From contig CAZEIH010000015.1 in assembly GCA_964512095.1 (NCBI GenBank), positions 1-64,000 of the forward strand: DNA of 64,000 nucleotides. Reading direction: 5' to 3'. How positions within the stretch are numbered: the stretch's first letter is position 1; the number at the start of each line of letters is the position of its first letter. Origin of the DNA: DTU013 sp964512095. Its GTDB lineage: Bacteria; Bacillota; Clostridia; Acetivibrionales; DTU013. Shown here one piece after another: positions 25,299 through 32,773 of this stretch. Position numbers and translations under genes: made by a program. A model generated the notes under the pieces. That model searched no databases and was not told the origin of the DNA. It worked only from the letters and a program-made list of their open reading frames with translations.

Positions 25299-25661
25299 CT
25301 ATTTCGTATTCTTGTTGCTTAAAATAATGAACTCCTTGTTTGCACCATCCCCTTTCACTTCGTAGCCTTTTTTTGCCCGTAGCTCATTGGCCTTGGATTT
25401 TATCAGTTCGTTAATAAGTTCTTCCTTTGACATTGCCTGATAAGCTTCCATGTCCTTCGCTTCACTGGCTACTTTTGTGGGGCATGTCGAATCCTTATAC
25501 GACCCTCTGACCGTTATGCCCACTGATTGCTTGTAATCCTGAATATAGATATCTAGCAAAGAACGACCAATATTATACTTTTCCATTGCCTCATTGCGGG
25601 TGAGTTCCTTTGTATATACCTGTCGTCCAATGTCTATTCTTTCTTCCGTTGTGAATCTCAT
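25299..25661 (-). CDS. IS3-family transposase, OrfA (HTH)
   Basis: The 120-residue protein begins with a helix-turn-helix (FTTEERIDIGRQVYTKELTRNEAMEKYNI, residues 3-31) that binds the IS ends. A C-terminal helical part follows (MSKEELINELIKSKANELRAKKGYEV), probably a leucine-zipper-like segment. It is the first gene of the element and is read toward orfB. The AGGAGG before its ATG is strong. It is intact, so the element could transpose. Confidence 0.9.
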   Translation of the reverse strand: MRFTTEERIDIGRQVYTKELTRNEAMEKYNIGRSLLDIYIQDYKQSVGITVRGSYKDSTCPTKVASEAKDMEAYQAMSKEELINELIKSKANELRAKKGYEVKGDGANKEFIILSNKNTK

Positions 25662-26012
25662 TTGACACCTCCTGAATTACATTTTCGTAGCTATGATTAC
25701 TTCTTTTCTGAATCGTACTCCTATCAGAAATGATTGTCTACAAAAATTGGGTTGGTGTCTACTTTTAGCTTACCACTTCACATAATACAGGTTTCAAGTG
25801 CATTATTGGGCCAAAAGAGTAGAAATACAAAGCAAATGGTGCCCAGAACTTAAAATTCTGCACACCGTGATTCTTTTTCATGTTATGTACCGCAATAACT
25901 GTACAGCGGCATTCTGTGAAAACAACTATCCGAAAGCGGCGAATTTGTACAGCTCTATCTTTGGGGAAATAACACTAGAAAACCATATTCCCGCCTCTTT
26001 CAAGGCAAGAAG

Positions 26013-26135
26013 TTTATCTATGTCTTCATTCATCGTCGACCTCTAAGGTCGGCGATGAATGAAGACGAACTAATTAACTTCCTTGGTCAGGCGGCGTTCA
26101 GTCTCCACCTGAATCCCTGAGCGAAGCGAATTGAC
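26013..26135 (+). repeat. Structured intergenic repeat, copy R3 (long-stem form)
   Basis: Here the left arm reads GTCTTCATTCATCG and pairs with CGATGAATGAAGAC around CGACCTCTAAGGTCGG, giving a stem of about 20 bp. In R2 and R4 the left arm is CTTCAGAAGAC instead. The rest, including the second hairpin and the end GAGCGAAGCGAATTGAC, follows the family. Confidence 0.88.
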
Positions 26136-26240
26136 TTGTGATATAGATTGTATCAGGCTCTATGCATCTAATACTGGTGATTACCAATTATCACAATAAC
26201 CCGGGGAGAACTTTTGTAGCACAGATGGAGTCTAAGCAAC

Positions 26241-26276
26241 AAGTATAGAGACAAGTATAGAGACAAGTATAGAGAA
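26241..26276 (+). repeat. 12-bp tandem repeat (AAGTATAGAGAC)x3 next to a ribosome site
   Basis: Three units lie directly before the AAAGGG ribosome site of the next lipoprotein gene; the last unit ends GAA. Like the arrays at 17670 and 45020, it lies in the leader immediately upstream of the start. Confidence 0.85.
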
Positions 26277-26287
26277 AGGGTGATTAG

Positions 26288-27031
26288 ATGAAAAAGCTTT
26301 TATATTTATTTATATGTGTGACAATAATTCTGGCGATTGCAGTAGGCTGCTCGAGCCTAATTACAGCTACACCGGATGAAACTGGAGCGGGAGCAGAAGC
26401 AGGCAATGCGGCAAAAGATAGAGTCGGAGTACAGTCGGATAGCGGCGATTCGGAAGCAGATAGCCCGGGTTCGGGAGCAGAAGCAGGCAATGCGGCAAAA
26501 GATAGAGTCGGAGTACAGTCGGATAGCGGCGATTCGGAAGCGGATAGCCAAGGAACGGAAGCAGATAACGGCCAAGGAACTAATGGTTCTGCATCACTCA
26601 ATTCCACACCCGATTCCACTGCCGATGATACGACTGACTGGAAGCCCACAGCTTTTGAGACTGTAAACAACTTTGATGGCGTATCCATGGAAGTTAGGAG
26701 TGGTACTATTGCCCCCACCGGATTGACACTTACGTTTATAAATCAAACGGATAGTGAATGTATATATGGAGAATATTTTGTAATAGAGAAGAAAATCGCC
26801 GGAAGCTGGTATCAGGTACCTATCGTAATAGAAGGAAACTATGGATTTGAATCTATCGGATATAGTCTGGAACCTAAAGGCGAAAGCGAATGGACTTCGG
26901 ATTGGAAATGGATCTATGGGAGCCTCGACCTGGGTGAATACCGAATAGTGAAAGATATTTCGGATTTCAGAGGAACAGGGGATTATGATAAATACTATCT
27001 GGCTGCTGAATTCAAAATCGAGGTTCAATAG
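26288..27031 (+). CDS. Lipoprotein with duplicated linker and a bacterial Ig-like domain
   Basis: The 247-residue protein has a lipoprotein signal (ILAIAVGC, Cys near 21). Two copies of a 28-residue hydrophilic unit follow (AEAGNAAKDRVGVQSDSG...). The C-terminal domain of about 115 residues starts FDGVSMEVRSGTIAPTGLTL and contains GEYFVIEKKIAGSWYQVP and a conserved Trp/Tyr set. This domain resembles the Big_14-type immunoglobulin-like fold found in Firmicutes lipoproteins and transpeptidase-linked proteins. It is probably anchored and surface exposed, with a role in binding rather than catalysis. Its leader carries a 12-bp tandem repeat and copy R3. Confidence 0.8.
   Translation: MKKLLYLFICVTIILAIAVGCSSLITATPDETGAGAEAGNAAKDRVGVQSDSGDSEADSPGSGAEAGNAAKDRVGVQSDSGDSEADSQGTEADNGQGTNGSASLNSTPDSTADDTTDWKPTAFETVNNFDGVSMEVRSGTIAPTGLTLTFINQTDSECIYGEYFVIEKKIAGSWYQVPIVIEGNYGFESIGYSLEPKGESEWTSDWKWIYGSLDLGEYRIVKDISDFRGTGDYDKYYLAAEFKIEVQ
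26388..26548 (+). repeat. 84-bp in-frame tandem duplication in the lipoprotein linker
   Basis: The unit starting CGGGAGCAGAAGCAGGCAAT at 26388 is repeated almost exactly from 26472. The near-perfect DNA identity shows a recent event. Confidence 0.9.
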
Positions 27032-27073
27032 ATAACGGCGGTAGGTATTAAGACTTAAGCATATGGAGGATAT

Positions 27074-27448
27074 ATGTCAGTAGACGAAATCATTAGCTAT
27101 TGTCTTGGGAAAAACGGTGCATATGTAGATTTTCCTTTTGGAGATATTCCAATGTGCATCAAAGTGGCAAATAGGCTGTTTGCTCAGATATATCCCAAGC
27201 CGGAGGACTACAAAATAACTCTCAATTGTGACAGGGGTATGGGAGAGATATTACGAAACAGATATCCGGACATGGTTGTTCGTGGTTATCACTGCCCGCC
27301 CATACTCCAGCCATATTTTAATACGGTTTATCTGAATAAGGGGATTTCTGATGACGAATTAAGGTCGATGATCGACCACTCATATACTATAGTGGTAGGA
27401 AAGCTACCAAAGAAGATAAGAATGAGCCTGAGTGCGAAATCTGAATAG
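27074..27448 (+). CDS. MmcQ/YjbR family protein
   Basis: The 124-residue protein matches the MmcQ/YjbR (CyaY-like fold) family: FPFGDIPMCIKVANRLFAQI near residue 20, YPDMVVRGYHCPPILQPYFNTVYL near 62 and HSYTIVVGKLPKKIR near the end. Family members bind DNA in structural work, but the cell role is unsettled. The ATG follows GGAGG. It lies 42 bp after the Ig-like lipoprotein and may be read with it. Confidence 0.88.
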   Translation: MSVDEIISYCLGKNGAYVDFPFGDIPMCIKVANRLFAQIYPKPEDYKITLNCDRGMGEILRNRYPDMVVRGYHCPPILQPYFNTVYLNKGISDDELRSMIDHSYTIVVGKLPKKIRMSLSAKSE

Positions 27449-27746
27449 AAACCTCTACAATAGATAAATGGGAATATTTAGTAAGTCTAGTGATAAAACG
27501 GTCAATAGAACTAGATGAATGGGTCAAAATTCTAATGACTACTTCTATAAAATAGGTCTGAGTTTTCTCAGCGATTATTTGGCTTGTGCAACCGACAATA
27601 AAATGATAAGCTATACAACAAAAAGCTTCCTACCCTAACAAAAACATAAGAGTCACCATACTGTAATGACCAGGGATGAGACGCTGGCTCCGCCAGTGAT
27701 AGTAAAAATTTGATCTGATTTTCATTGATTTCGGAGGTGTGTTGAG
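27449..27746. other. Intergenic stretch with a degenerate repeat, no gene seen
   Basis: 27467-27552 resembles the block at 22308-22388 (shared GTGATAAAAC, CGGTCAATA and AATGGG parts). A small hairpin CTGGC-TCC-GCCAG lies near 27690. I see no coding frame with a ribosome site; the frames on the minus strand lack support. Confidence 0.4.
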
Positions 27747-28550
27747 ATGATAAGAATGCTTGTGCTTGATCTTGATGAGACACTGCTACGTACTGACAAA
27801 ACAATTTCTTCACATACACAGGAAGTATTAAAAAAAGCCCAAAAAGCAGGAATAAAGATAGTCTTTGCAACAGCAAGACCTTATAGGGCAATAAAGCATT
27901 TGATGGATCAGGTGAGTTGCGATACAGCGGTTTACCATAACGGTGCCTCGGCATTGCTGGATGGAGTCAGAGTAGAAAACAGTTACAGTATTCCTGTCGC
28001 AGATGCAGTGTTTATACTTCAGACCTTGAAAGCAAGATATCCTGGCAAAAAGTTAGCTGTCGAGATAAATGACAAGATCCATTCCAACTTTGATGTAGTA
28101 AATATATGGGGAAAGACACAAAAAGAAAGAGAGATACTTGAGGCGACAACAGTTTGGACTGATTTTTCTGATCTTCCCCAAATTGATGCCGACAAGATCA
28201 TAATAGAAATCAATTCTGAGAAGGAGTATGATGAGATAAAGACTCTTATGTCAGCTGATATGTATGCTCAGCTTTCAGATGGAAAGACATTATGCCTTGT
28301 AATGCACAGGGATGCCACAAAGCTCAATGCAGTAAAGCGTCTTGCAATGATTCTGGGTGTTGCCAGAGATGAAATGGCGGCTTTTGGTGATGACTATAAT
28401 GATGTCGAAATGATAAGATATTGCGGTACAGGTGTTGCTATGGGCAATGCAATCGAAGAGGTACGCAAGGTAGCTGATGCGGTGACTGCTACCAACAATG
28501 AAGATGGTGTCGCCAAATATATTATGGAGAATATTTTTCGCATGATGTAG
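27747..28550 (+). CDS. Cof-type HAD-IIB phosphatase
   Basis: The 267-residue protein has the four HAD motifs: DLDETLLRTDKTI (motif I, nucleophile Asp near residue 7), FATARP (motif II near 39), a conserved Lys around 195 and GDDYNDVEMIR (motif IV near 214). A C2B cap domain sits between motifs II and III. These enzymes dephosphorylate sugar phosphates, flavin or nucleotide intermediates in the cytoplasm. The protein has the family's normal length. GGAGGTG precedes the ATG. Substrate and operon partners are not evident. Confidence 0.92.
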   Translation: MIRMLVLDLDETLLRTDKTISSHTQEVLKKAQKAGIKIVFATARPYRAIKHLMDQVSCDTAVYHNGASALLDGVRVENSYSIPVADAVFILQTLKARYPGKKLAVEINDKIHSNFDVVNIWGKTQKEREILEATTVWTDFSDLPQIDADKIIIEINSEKEYDEIKTLMSADMYAQLSDGKTLCLVMHRDATKLNAVKRLAMILGVARDEMAAFGDDYNDVEMIRYCGTGVAMGNAIEEVRKVADAVTATNNEDGVAKYIMENIFRMM

Positions 28551-28720
28551 TTCTTGGTAATCATTGTTGTGTAGAAGCTTTTGAATAAATCATATTATAG
28601 TTACGACGTACATATTGAAGAGTAGGCAGTAATATGTTATGATTTTTGAAGCAACTGACAGAAGTCAGCAAATAGTTTCTCATTATGTCAGCACACTAGT
28701 TGAATTTTATTACTAACAGT

Positions 28721-28784
28721 ACCACGAAGGTATTAGCGTTTCTTGAAGGGAACATTTGAAGAGGCGTAATCTGCGTGGTTTTTT
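28721..28784 (+). promoter_or_regulatory. Structured leader ending in a terminator-like hairpin before the ECF gene
   Basis: ACCACG (28721-28726) pairs with CGTGGT (28774-28779), followed directly by Ts. Inside, ATTA-CG pairs with CG-TAAT and TTCTT with AAGAG, giving a multi-part stem. A further pairing CCTCA (28796-28800) with TGAGG (28826-28830) could hide the ribosome site. Together these suggest attenuation by a ligand. I cannot match it to a named riboswitch. Confidence 0.4.
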
Positions 28785-28837
28785 ATGTGGCTGCGCCTCA
28801 GGCATACATAAAATATTTGAATTGTGAGGGAAGCTGA

Positions 28838-29371
28838 ATGAAAATAGTATCAACAAGAAAACTGGTCTTTTCCGGACTTTTTATTGCTCTAGGCCTTGTA
28901 TTACCTTTTCTAACCGGGCAGATTCCGAGTGTTGGGAGCAGGCTGTTGCCTATGCATATCCCTGTTTTACTGGCGGGGTTTGTCTGTGGTTGGCCATTTG
29001 CTTTGGCTGTCGGTTTCATAGTACCTCTTTTGAGGAGCGCTTTATTCGGCATGCCGCCAATGTTTCCAACTGCGGTGGCGATGGCGTTTGAACTGGCTGT
29101 GTATGGTTTTGCAGTAGGCCTTTTTTATAAGCTACTGCCAAAGAAAAATGTCTTTATATATGTATCACTGATCATTTCCATGATTCTTGGTAGAATCGTA
29201 TGGGGTTTGGTAAGCTATATTTTATTTGGCTTCGGTGAGACAGCATTCACATGGCAGATGTTTTCAGCAGGAGCAGTGGTTAATGCAATTCCAGGGATTA
29301 TACTGCAGATATTGATAATACCGGCTATAGTAATAGCTCTGAAAAGAGGTAATTTGTTAAAAGATGAGTAA
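28838..29371 (+). CDS. ECF transporter S component (substrate-binding membrane protein)
   Basis: The 177-residue protein has five or six transmembrane segments. It has the S-component look: KLVFSGLFIALGLVLPF at the start and MHIPVLLAGFVCGWPFALAVGFIVPLLRSALFGMPPM in the middle. S components bind vitamins or nucleobases and dock on the shared EcfAA'T module, which is not in this window. The gene overlaps the kinase gene downstream by 8 bp, so the imported compound is probably phosphorylated by that enzyme. The long structured leader suggests ligand control. The substrate is not known. Confidence 0.85.
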   Translation: MKIVSTRKLVFSGLFIALGLVLPFLTGQIPSVGSRLLPMHIPVLLAGFVCGWPFALAVGFIVPLLRSALFGMPPMFPTAVAMAFELAVYGFAVGLFYKLLPKKNVFIYVSLIISMILGRIVWGLVSYILFGFGETAFTWQMFSAGAVVNAIPGIILQILIIPAIVIALKRGNLLKDE

Positions 29372-30632
29372 TCCTGGCAGACTTGAAGATATACTTGTCA
29401 GTCACTATAAAAAATACCCACATATGCAGATACAAGACATGGTTAAACTTGTCTATCAGAATGAATTTGCAGGAGGGCACTTAATTAGCAATGAAGTAGA
29501 AAGCCTGGAGCGTTTGGAGGAAGAGTTGTCTGGTATTTATGACGCTTCGGGTACTTCTGATACTGAGGCTATTTACAGTGATGTGTTAAGCAGCAAGACC
29601 ATTGCTTTTGAAGTACACCACGATTTATCCGATAGACATCAGCTGTTTGAAGACATAGGAAATGGATTGTGCAGACTTAATCTTCACGAGCTTATTCTTC
29701 ATGGGGGAAAAGGACGAATTGTAAGCCTTGAAACAATTAACAAATTTTTTGTTTGCACTGCAAATTCTATAAATGGCAGTATGACTAGCTTTGGAAATAA
29801 ACTAGAGATTTTGCGGGATTTGTGTAAGGAAGGAAGTTTACCATATGACGTCAGTACTTTGGATAAATATATCTTAGCAAATAAAAATATGGGCTGTCCC
29901 CCTGTAAGTCACACCCCAAGCTATCGTGAGGAATATTCTCCTGCCTATCGCGTTGTAGATTCAGTATTTAGAGATTATTTTGAGGTATTTTGCAGGATAG
30001 ACACACTATTATACGGGTCCGATAAGCAACCGGCCGGTATCAAGCTTAAGACTGAGCGTGCTGTAAATGTCGCAGTGGATGGCAACAGCGGTGCGGGTAA
30101 AAGCTCACTGGCAGCTTTGCTTCAAGAGATTTATGACTGTAATGTATTCCATATGGATCATTTTTTCCTGACACCTGATCTTAAGACTGAGGAACGTCTA
30201 AAGGAGGTTGGAGGAAATGTGGATTATGTGCGGTTTAAAAATGAAGTGATTGAAGGCCTACAAAGCGGCAAAGAGTTCAGTTATCAAATATATGACTGTT
30301 CAAATGGAACGTTGGATCAAGCAGTGAGGGTTATGCCCAAAAGGCTGAACATTATTGAAGGCTCCTACAGTATGCATCCGATACTGGCAGACGTTTATGA
30401 TCTTAAAATATTTCTTGGCATTGACGAAAAAGAGCAAAGTCGCCGGATTCTTGAAAGAAACGGGGCTTTCATGCATGAAAGGTTTATTTCGTTATGGATA
30501 CCCCTTGAAAATCGCTATTTTTCTGATATGAATATTTCTGCTCAGTGCGATATTGTTATCTACAATGAATCAGAAGACCCCCTACCTCTAAGCTACCTTA
30601 TTCACGACAGTGAAAGCGTAGGTGGGGGATGA
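29364..30632 (+). CDS. Two-domain protein with a C-terminal uridine-kinase-like P-loop kinase
   Basis: The 422-residue protein has an N-terminal domain (about 1-225) that I do not recognise, with the features VSHYKKYPHMQIQDMVKLVYQ and CPPVSHTPSYREEYSPAYR. The C-terminal kinase domain carries Walker A GNSGAGKSS near residue 239, an MDHFF acidic site near 263 and IIEGSYSMHP near 330. This is the uridine kinase/phosphoribulokinase fold. Its start lies inside the end of the ECF S-component gene, a strong sign that it phosphorylates the imported compound, trapping it in the cell. This is inferred from context; no substrate-specific residue is evident. The gene ends before the tnpB remnant. Confidence 0.78.
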   Translation: MSNPGRLEDILVSHYKKYPHMQIQDMVKLVYQNEFAGGHLISNEVESLERLEEELSGIYDASGTSDTEAIYSDVLSSKTIAFEVHHDLSDRHQLFEDIGNGLCRLNLHELILHGGKGRIVSLETINKFFVCTANSINGSMTSFGNKLEILRDLCKEGSLPYDVSTLDKYILANKNMGCPPVSHTPSYREEYSPAYRVVDSVFRDYFEVFCRIDTLLYGSDKQPAGIKLKTERAVNVAVDGNSGAGKSSLAALLQEIYDCNVFHMDHFFLTPDLKTEERLKEVGGNVDYVRFKNEVIEGLQSGKEFSYQIYDCSNGTLDQAVRVMPKRLNIIEGSYSMHPILADVYDLKIFLGIDEKEQSRRILERNGAFMHERFISLWIPLENRYFSDMNISAQCDIVIYNESEDPLPLSYLIHDSESVGGG

Positions 30633-30737
30633 ATGATTTGTAAGACAGGTATTCTCAGGGATCAGTAAAAAGCATGATGAGAGGCAGCCAAATGAGACAT
30701 ATGCTATTGATACAATTAATTGTGCTATATCAGAAAA

Positions 30738-31151
30738 GTTCTCACCTCCATTGTTATAGGTAAAAATGAAGGGTTTAAGGAGAATATCGAACTAAAAAAG
30801 AAGGATAAGCAAGCTTTCGTTGGAATACCGTATGCACAGTTCATCCAATTCCTTAGCTATAAAGCAGAATCCTACGGTATTAAAATGCTATTAACTGAAG
30901 AGTCCTATACCTCAAAAGCCAGTTTTGTTGATATGGACAAATTGCCTGACTATCGCATGAAAGATATGGATTTTTGTATATTCAGTGGTAAAAGAATAAA
31001 ACGTGGTCTATATCGTACAGGTAACGGCATCTTCATTAACGCAGATTGCAATGGTTCTGGAAACATCATAAGAAAAGTATTCCCCGATGCCTTTCAAGGT
31101 CGAGGGGATAGAGGCGTAGTGGGCACGCCAAAAGTGTTAAGCATAGCGTAA
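30738..31151 (+). pseudogene. C-terminal remnant of an IS200/IS605-family TnpB
   Basis: About 137 residues match the end of TnpB: IVIGKNEGFKENI, VGIPYAQFIQFLSYKAE, the catalytic Glu region LTEESYTSKASFVD, FSGKRIKRGLYRT and the last catalytic Asp in INADCNGSGNIIRKVFPDAF. The N-terminal two thirds, with the first catalytic Asp, are missing, so it cannot cut DNA. TnpB is an RNA-guided nuclease of these elements, ancestral to Cas12. The remnant ends 16 bp before the right-end hairpin of the element. No tnpA is present. Confidence 0.88.
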
Positions 31152-31203
31152 GCTATGATACATTTTGAAGCCCCCACTTCTATAAGTGGCGGGTAGTTCA
31201 CAT
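31080..31203 (+). ncRNA. Probable omega-RNA region and right end of the decayed IS605-type element
   Basis: The 3' end of tnpB and the element's right end (GCCCCCACTTCTATAAGTGG, then CGGGTAGTTCAC) make up the guide-RNA scaffold in such elements; the guide would be the flanking DNA from about 31204. The hairpin 31167-31192 is complete, so the scaffold may persist although the nuclease is broken. Confidence 0.5.
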
Positions 31204-31266
31204 TGAAGTAGCATGTGTTTTGTATATGCAATCACTTGAAACAAAAAAAATGATCTGTTCAGGTGA

Positions 31267-31295
31267 TTGTTAACTATGCGGGTATATGGTAGAAT
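31267..31295 (+). promoter_or_regulatory. Sigma-A promoter of the NYN-domain gene
   Basis: TTGTTA (31267-31272), a 17-bp spacer and TAGAAT (31290-31295) lie 34 nt before the ATG. Confidence 0.65.
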
Positions 31296-31328
31296 AAGGT
31301 ATCAACATGGCGAAAGGGAGGAGTACAA

Positions 31329-32096
31329 ATGTCTGACACCGCCGAACTAAGACTTGCAGTTTTAATCGATGCAGAAAATGTTCCTTATAGAAACATAAAG
31401 GGAATACTTGAGGAGGTTGCTAAATACGGCACACCGACCATAAAGAGAATATATGCTGATTGGACAAGCTCGGGCATAGCCGGATGGAAGAATTCCCTCT
31501 TGGAAAATGCCATAACCCCAATCCAGCAATACAGCTATACTTCAGGGAAAAACTCATCCGATTCTGCGCTAATAATTGATGCAATGGATATATTGTACTC
31601 AGAGAAGGTTGACGGATTTTGCATAATATCCAGTGATAGTGACTTTACCAGGTTAGCGATGCGACTGAGGGAAGCCGGTATGAGGGTTATTGGAATAGGG
31701 GAGCGTAAAACCCCGAGCCCCTTTATTGTTGCATGCGACAAATTTATCTACATAGAAATAATAAGCATGCATGAAAAGAATAAGGAAACAGACAATGATG
31801 AAGCTAGCAGGGAGAGTTTTATTGCACAGGATACAAAATCAAGCACGCTTGAGATTGATGAAAGATTAATTAATCTGATAGCGACTTCAATAAATGATGT
31901 AGCAGATGAAAGTAGCGGTTGGGCCTTTCTAGGTGAGGTGGGCAATCTGATCTCAAAGAAACAGCCTGATTTCGACTCTAGAAACTATGGATTTCCGAAG
32001 CTGACCCTATTGATAAAGAGTATCGGTCGTTTCGATATAGAGTATAGGAAGACAAGCAATTCCAGAATCAAGCATATTTATGTCAAAGATAAATAG
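31329..32096 (+). CDS. NYN-domain ribonuclease-like protein with C-terminal OST-HTH/LOTUS domain
   Basis: The 255-residue protein has an N-terminal NYN (PIN-like) nuclease domain. Its acidic residues are in VLIDAENVPYRN (near 12), SSDSALIIDAMDIL (near 79) and IISSDSDFTRLAMRLREAGM (near 100-118). The C-terminal domain (about 180-255: GWAFLGEVGNLI, RNYGFPKLTLLIKSIGRFD) is an OST-HTH/LOTUS fold, which binds RNA. LabA-like proteins with this architecture are thought to process or sense RNA; the substrate is unknown. GGGAGG precedes the ATG and a consensus promoter lies upstream. It is a single-gene unit. Confidence 0.88.
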   Translation: MSDTAELRLAVLIDAENVPYRNIKGILEEVAKYGTPTIKRIYADWTSSGIAGWKNSLLENAITPIQQYSYTSGKNSSDSALIIDAMDILYSEKVDGFCIISSDSDFTRLAMRLREAGMRVIGIGERKTPSPFIVACDKFIYIEIISMHEKNKETDNDEASRESFIAQDTKSSTLEIDERLINLIATSINDVADESSGWAFLGEVGNLISKKQPDFDSRNYGFPKLTLLIKSIGRFDIEYRKTSNSRIKHIYVKDK

Positions 32097-32213
32097 TATA
32101 TTGGGCAAAGTGGCTAGTATTCTGCGAATTTCAATTGGGAGATGCAAGCCGGATTTGTGTAGAAAGTTATACTGTTTTCTGCCTGGGATATCGACGGAAT
32201 AGGGGTTGTTATA

Positions 32214-32678
32214 ATGGATACAGCAAATTTTGCTAGTCTTTTTGATGCATTCAATAAAAGGCTTTCAGAGGTCGATGGAAATATTGCAGGCATAAGGCTT
32301 TCGCAGGACAAATGGTCTTTAAAGGAAATAGTAGGACATTTAATCGATTCTGCATCAAATAATCATCAGCGTTTTGTTAGACTTCAGCTTGGAGATTTGC
32401 TTGACTTCCCAGTATACGGGGCTGAGCAATGGATTACTGTGCAACGATATATTCAAGTGGACTGGAAGGATATTATTGCTCTCTGGAGTAGCTACAACCG
32501 TATAATACTAAAGGTGATTGAGTATATGGATGCCAATTCACTAAGTAATGTGTGGATTGTAAATGAGGATGCGCTATCCCTCGAATATCTTGTCGATGAT
32601 TATTACAAACATATGGAATGGCACATAGGACATTTTGAAGAAAGACTTAAGGAGCTCATTGAGACTCAGGGATCCTGA
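32214..32678 (+). CDS. DinB-superfamily protein (YfiT-like)
   Basis: The 154-residue protein has the DinB four-helix pattern. The first metal His is in IVGHLIDSASNNHQRFVR (near 43), where SASNNHQR is also typical of the YfiT/DinB_2 branch, and the pair of His residues in MEWHIGHFEERL (near 137-143) completes the site. DinB members bind a divalent metal and include thiol transferases using bacillithiol or mycothiol; many have no known substrate. The ribosome site AGGGG lies before the ATG. No partner gene is apparent. Confidence 0.83.
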   Translation: MDTANFASLFDAFNKRLSEVDGNIAGIRLSQDKWSLKEIVGHLIDSASNNHQRFVRLQLGDLLDFPVYGAEQWITVQRYIQVDWKDIIALWSSYNRIILKVIEYMDANSLSNVWIVNEDALSLEYLVDDYYKHMEWHIGHFEERLKELIETQGS

Positions 32679-32773
32679 TGGAAATATAGTCAATTTTTTG
32701 GCTGGGTTAAGTTATTTAAAATATGCTACAGGTTTGATTGAAATTGTAGACATACATTCGGAGGGCTTATGTT

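Larger units (their letters stand above)
24405..25775 (-). mobile_element. IS3-family insertion sequence, apparently intact
   Basis: The 1371-bp element has two minus-strand genes (orfA 25299-25661, orfB 24430-25296) between 21-bp imperfect terminal inverted repeats at 24405-24425 and 25755-25775 that share AAAAGTAGACAC at their inner ends (17 of 21 positions match). Both genes are open and the DDE residues are present, so it may still be active. Short direct repeats of the usual 3-5 bp are not obvious at the termini. Confidence 0.85.
24312..25866. repeat. Short outer inverted repeats and 20-bp direct repeats around the IS3 copy
   Basis: ACATAATACAGGTTTCAAGT occurs at 24378-24397 and again at 25780-25799, on either side of the IS. 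Outside these, the sequence at 24312-24345 (starting GTGTGCAAAATTCC) is about 70% identical to the reverse complement of 25830-25866 (GTGTGCAGAATTTT). This suggests an older, gutted element into which the IS3 copy inserted, or a long duplication on insertion. Confidence 0.5.

Noticed and set aside
25798..26046. 82-residue frame right of the IS3 element
   Set aside because: Partly inside the outer inverted repeat and copy R3, with no ribosome site and no recognisable protein features.
26357..26666. Overlapping frames in the lipoprotein linker with FRIAAIRLYSD-type or EREQKQAMRQK-type repeats
   Set aside because: They are other-frame readings of the 84-bp duplication within a well-supported lipoprotein gene.
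28551..28720. Tetrahydrofolate or preQ1 riboswitch before the ECF gene
   Set aside because: I could not find the conserved cores of these classes; only an unnamed structured leader is supported.
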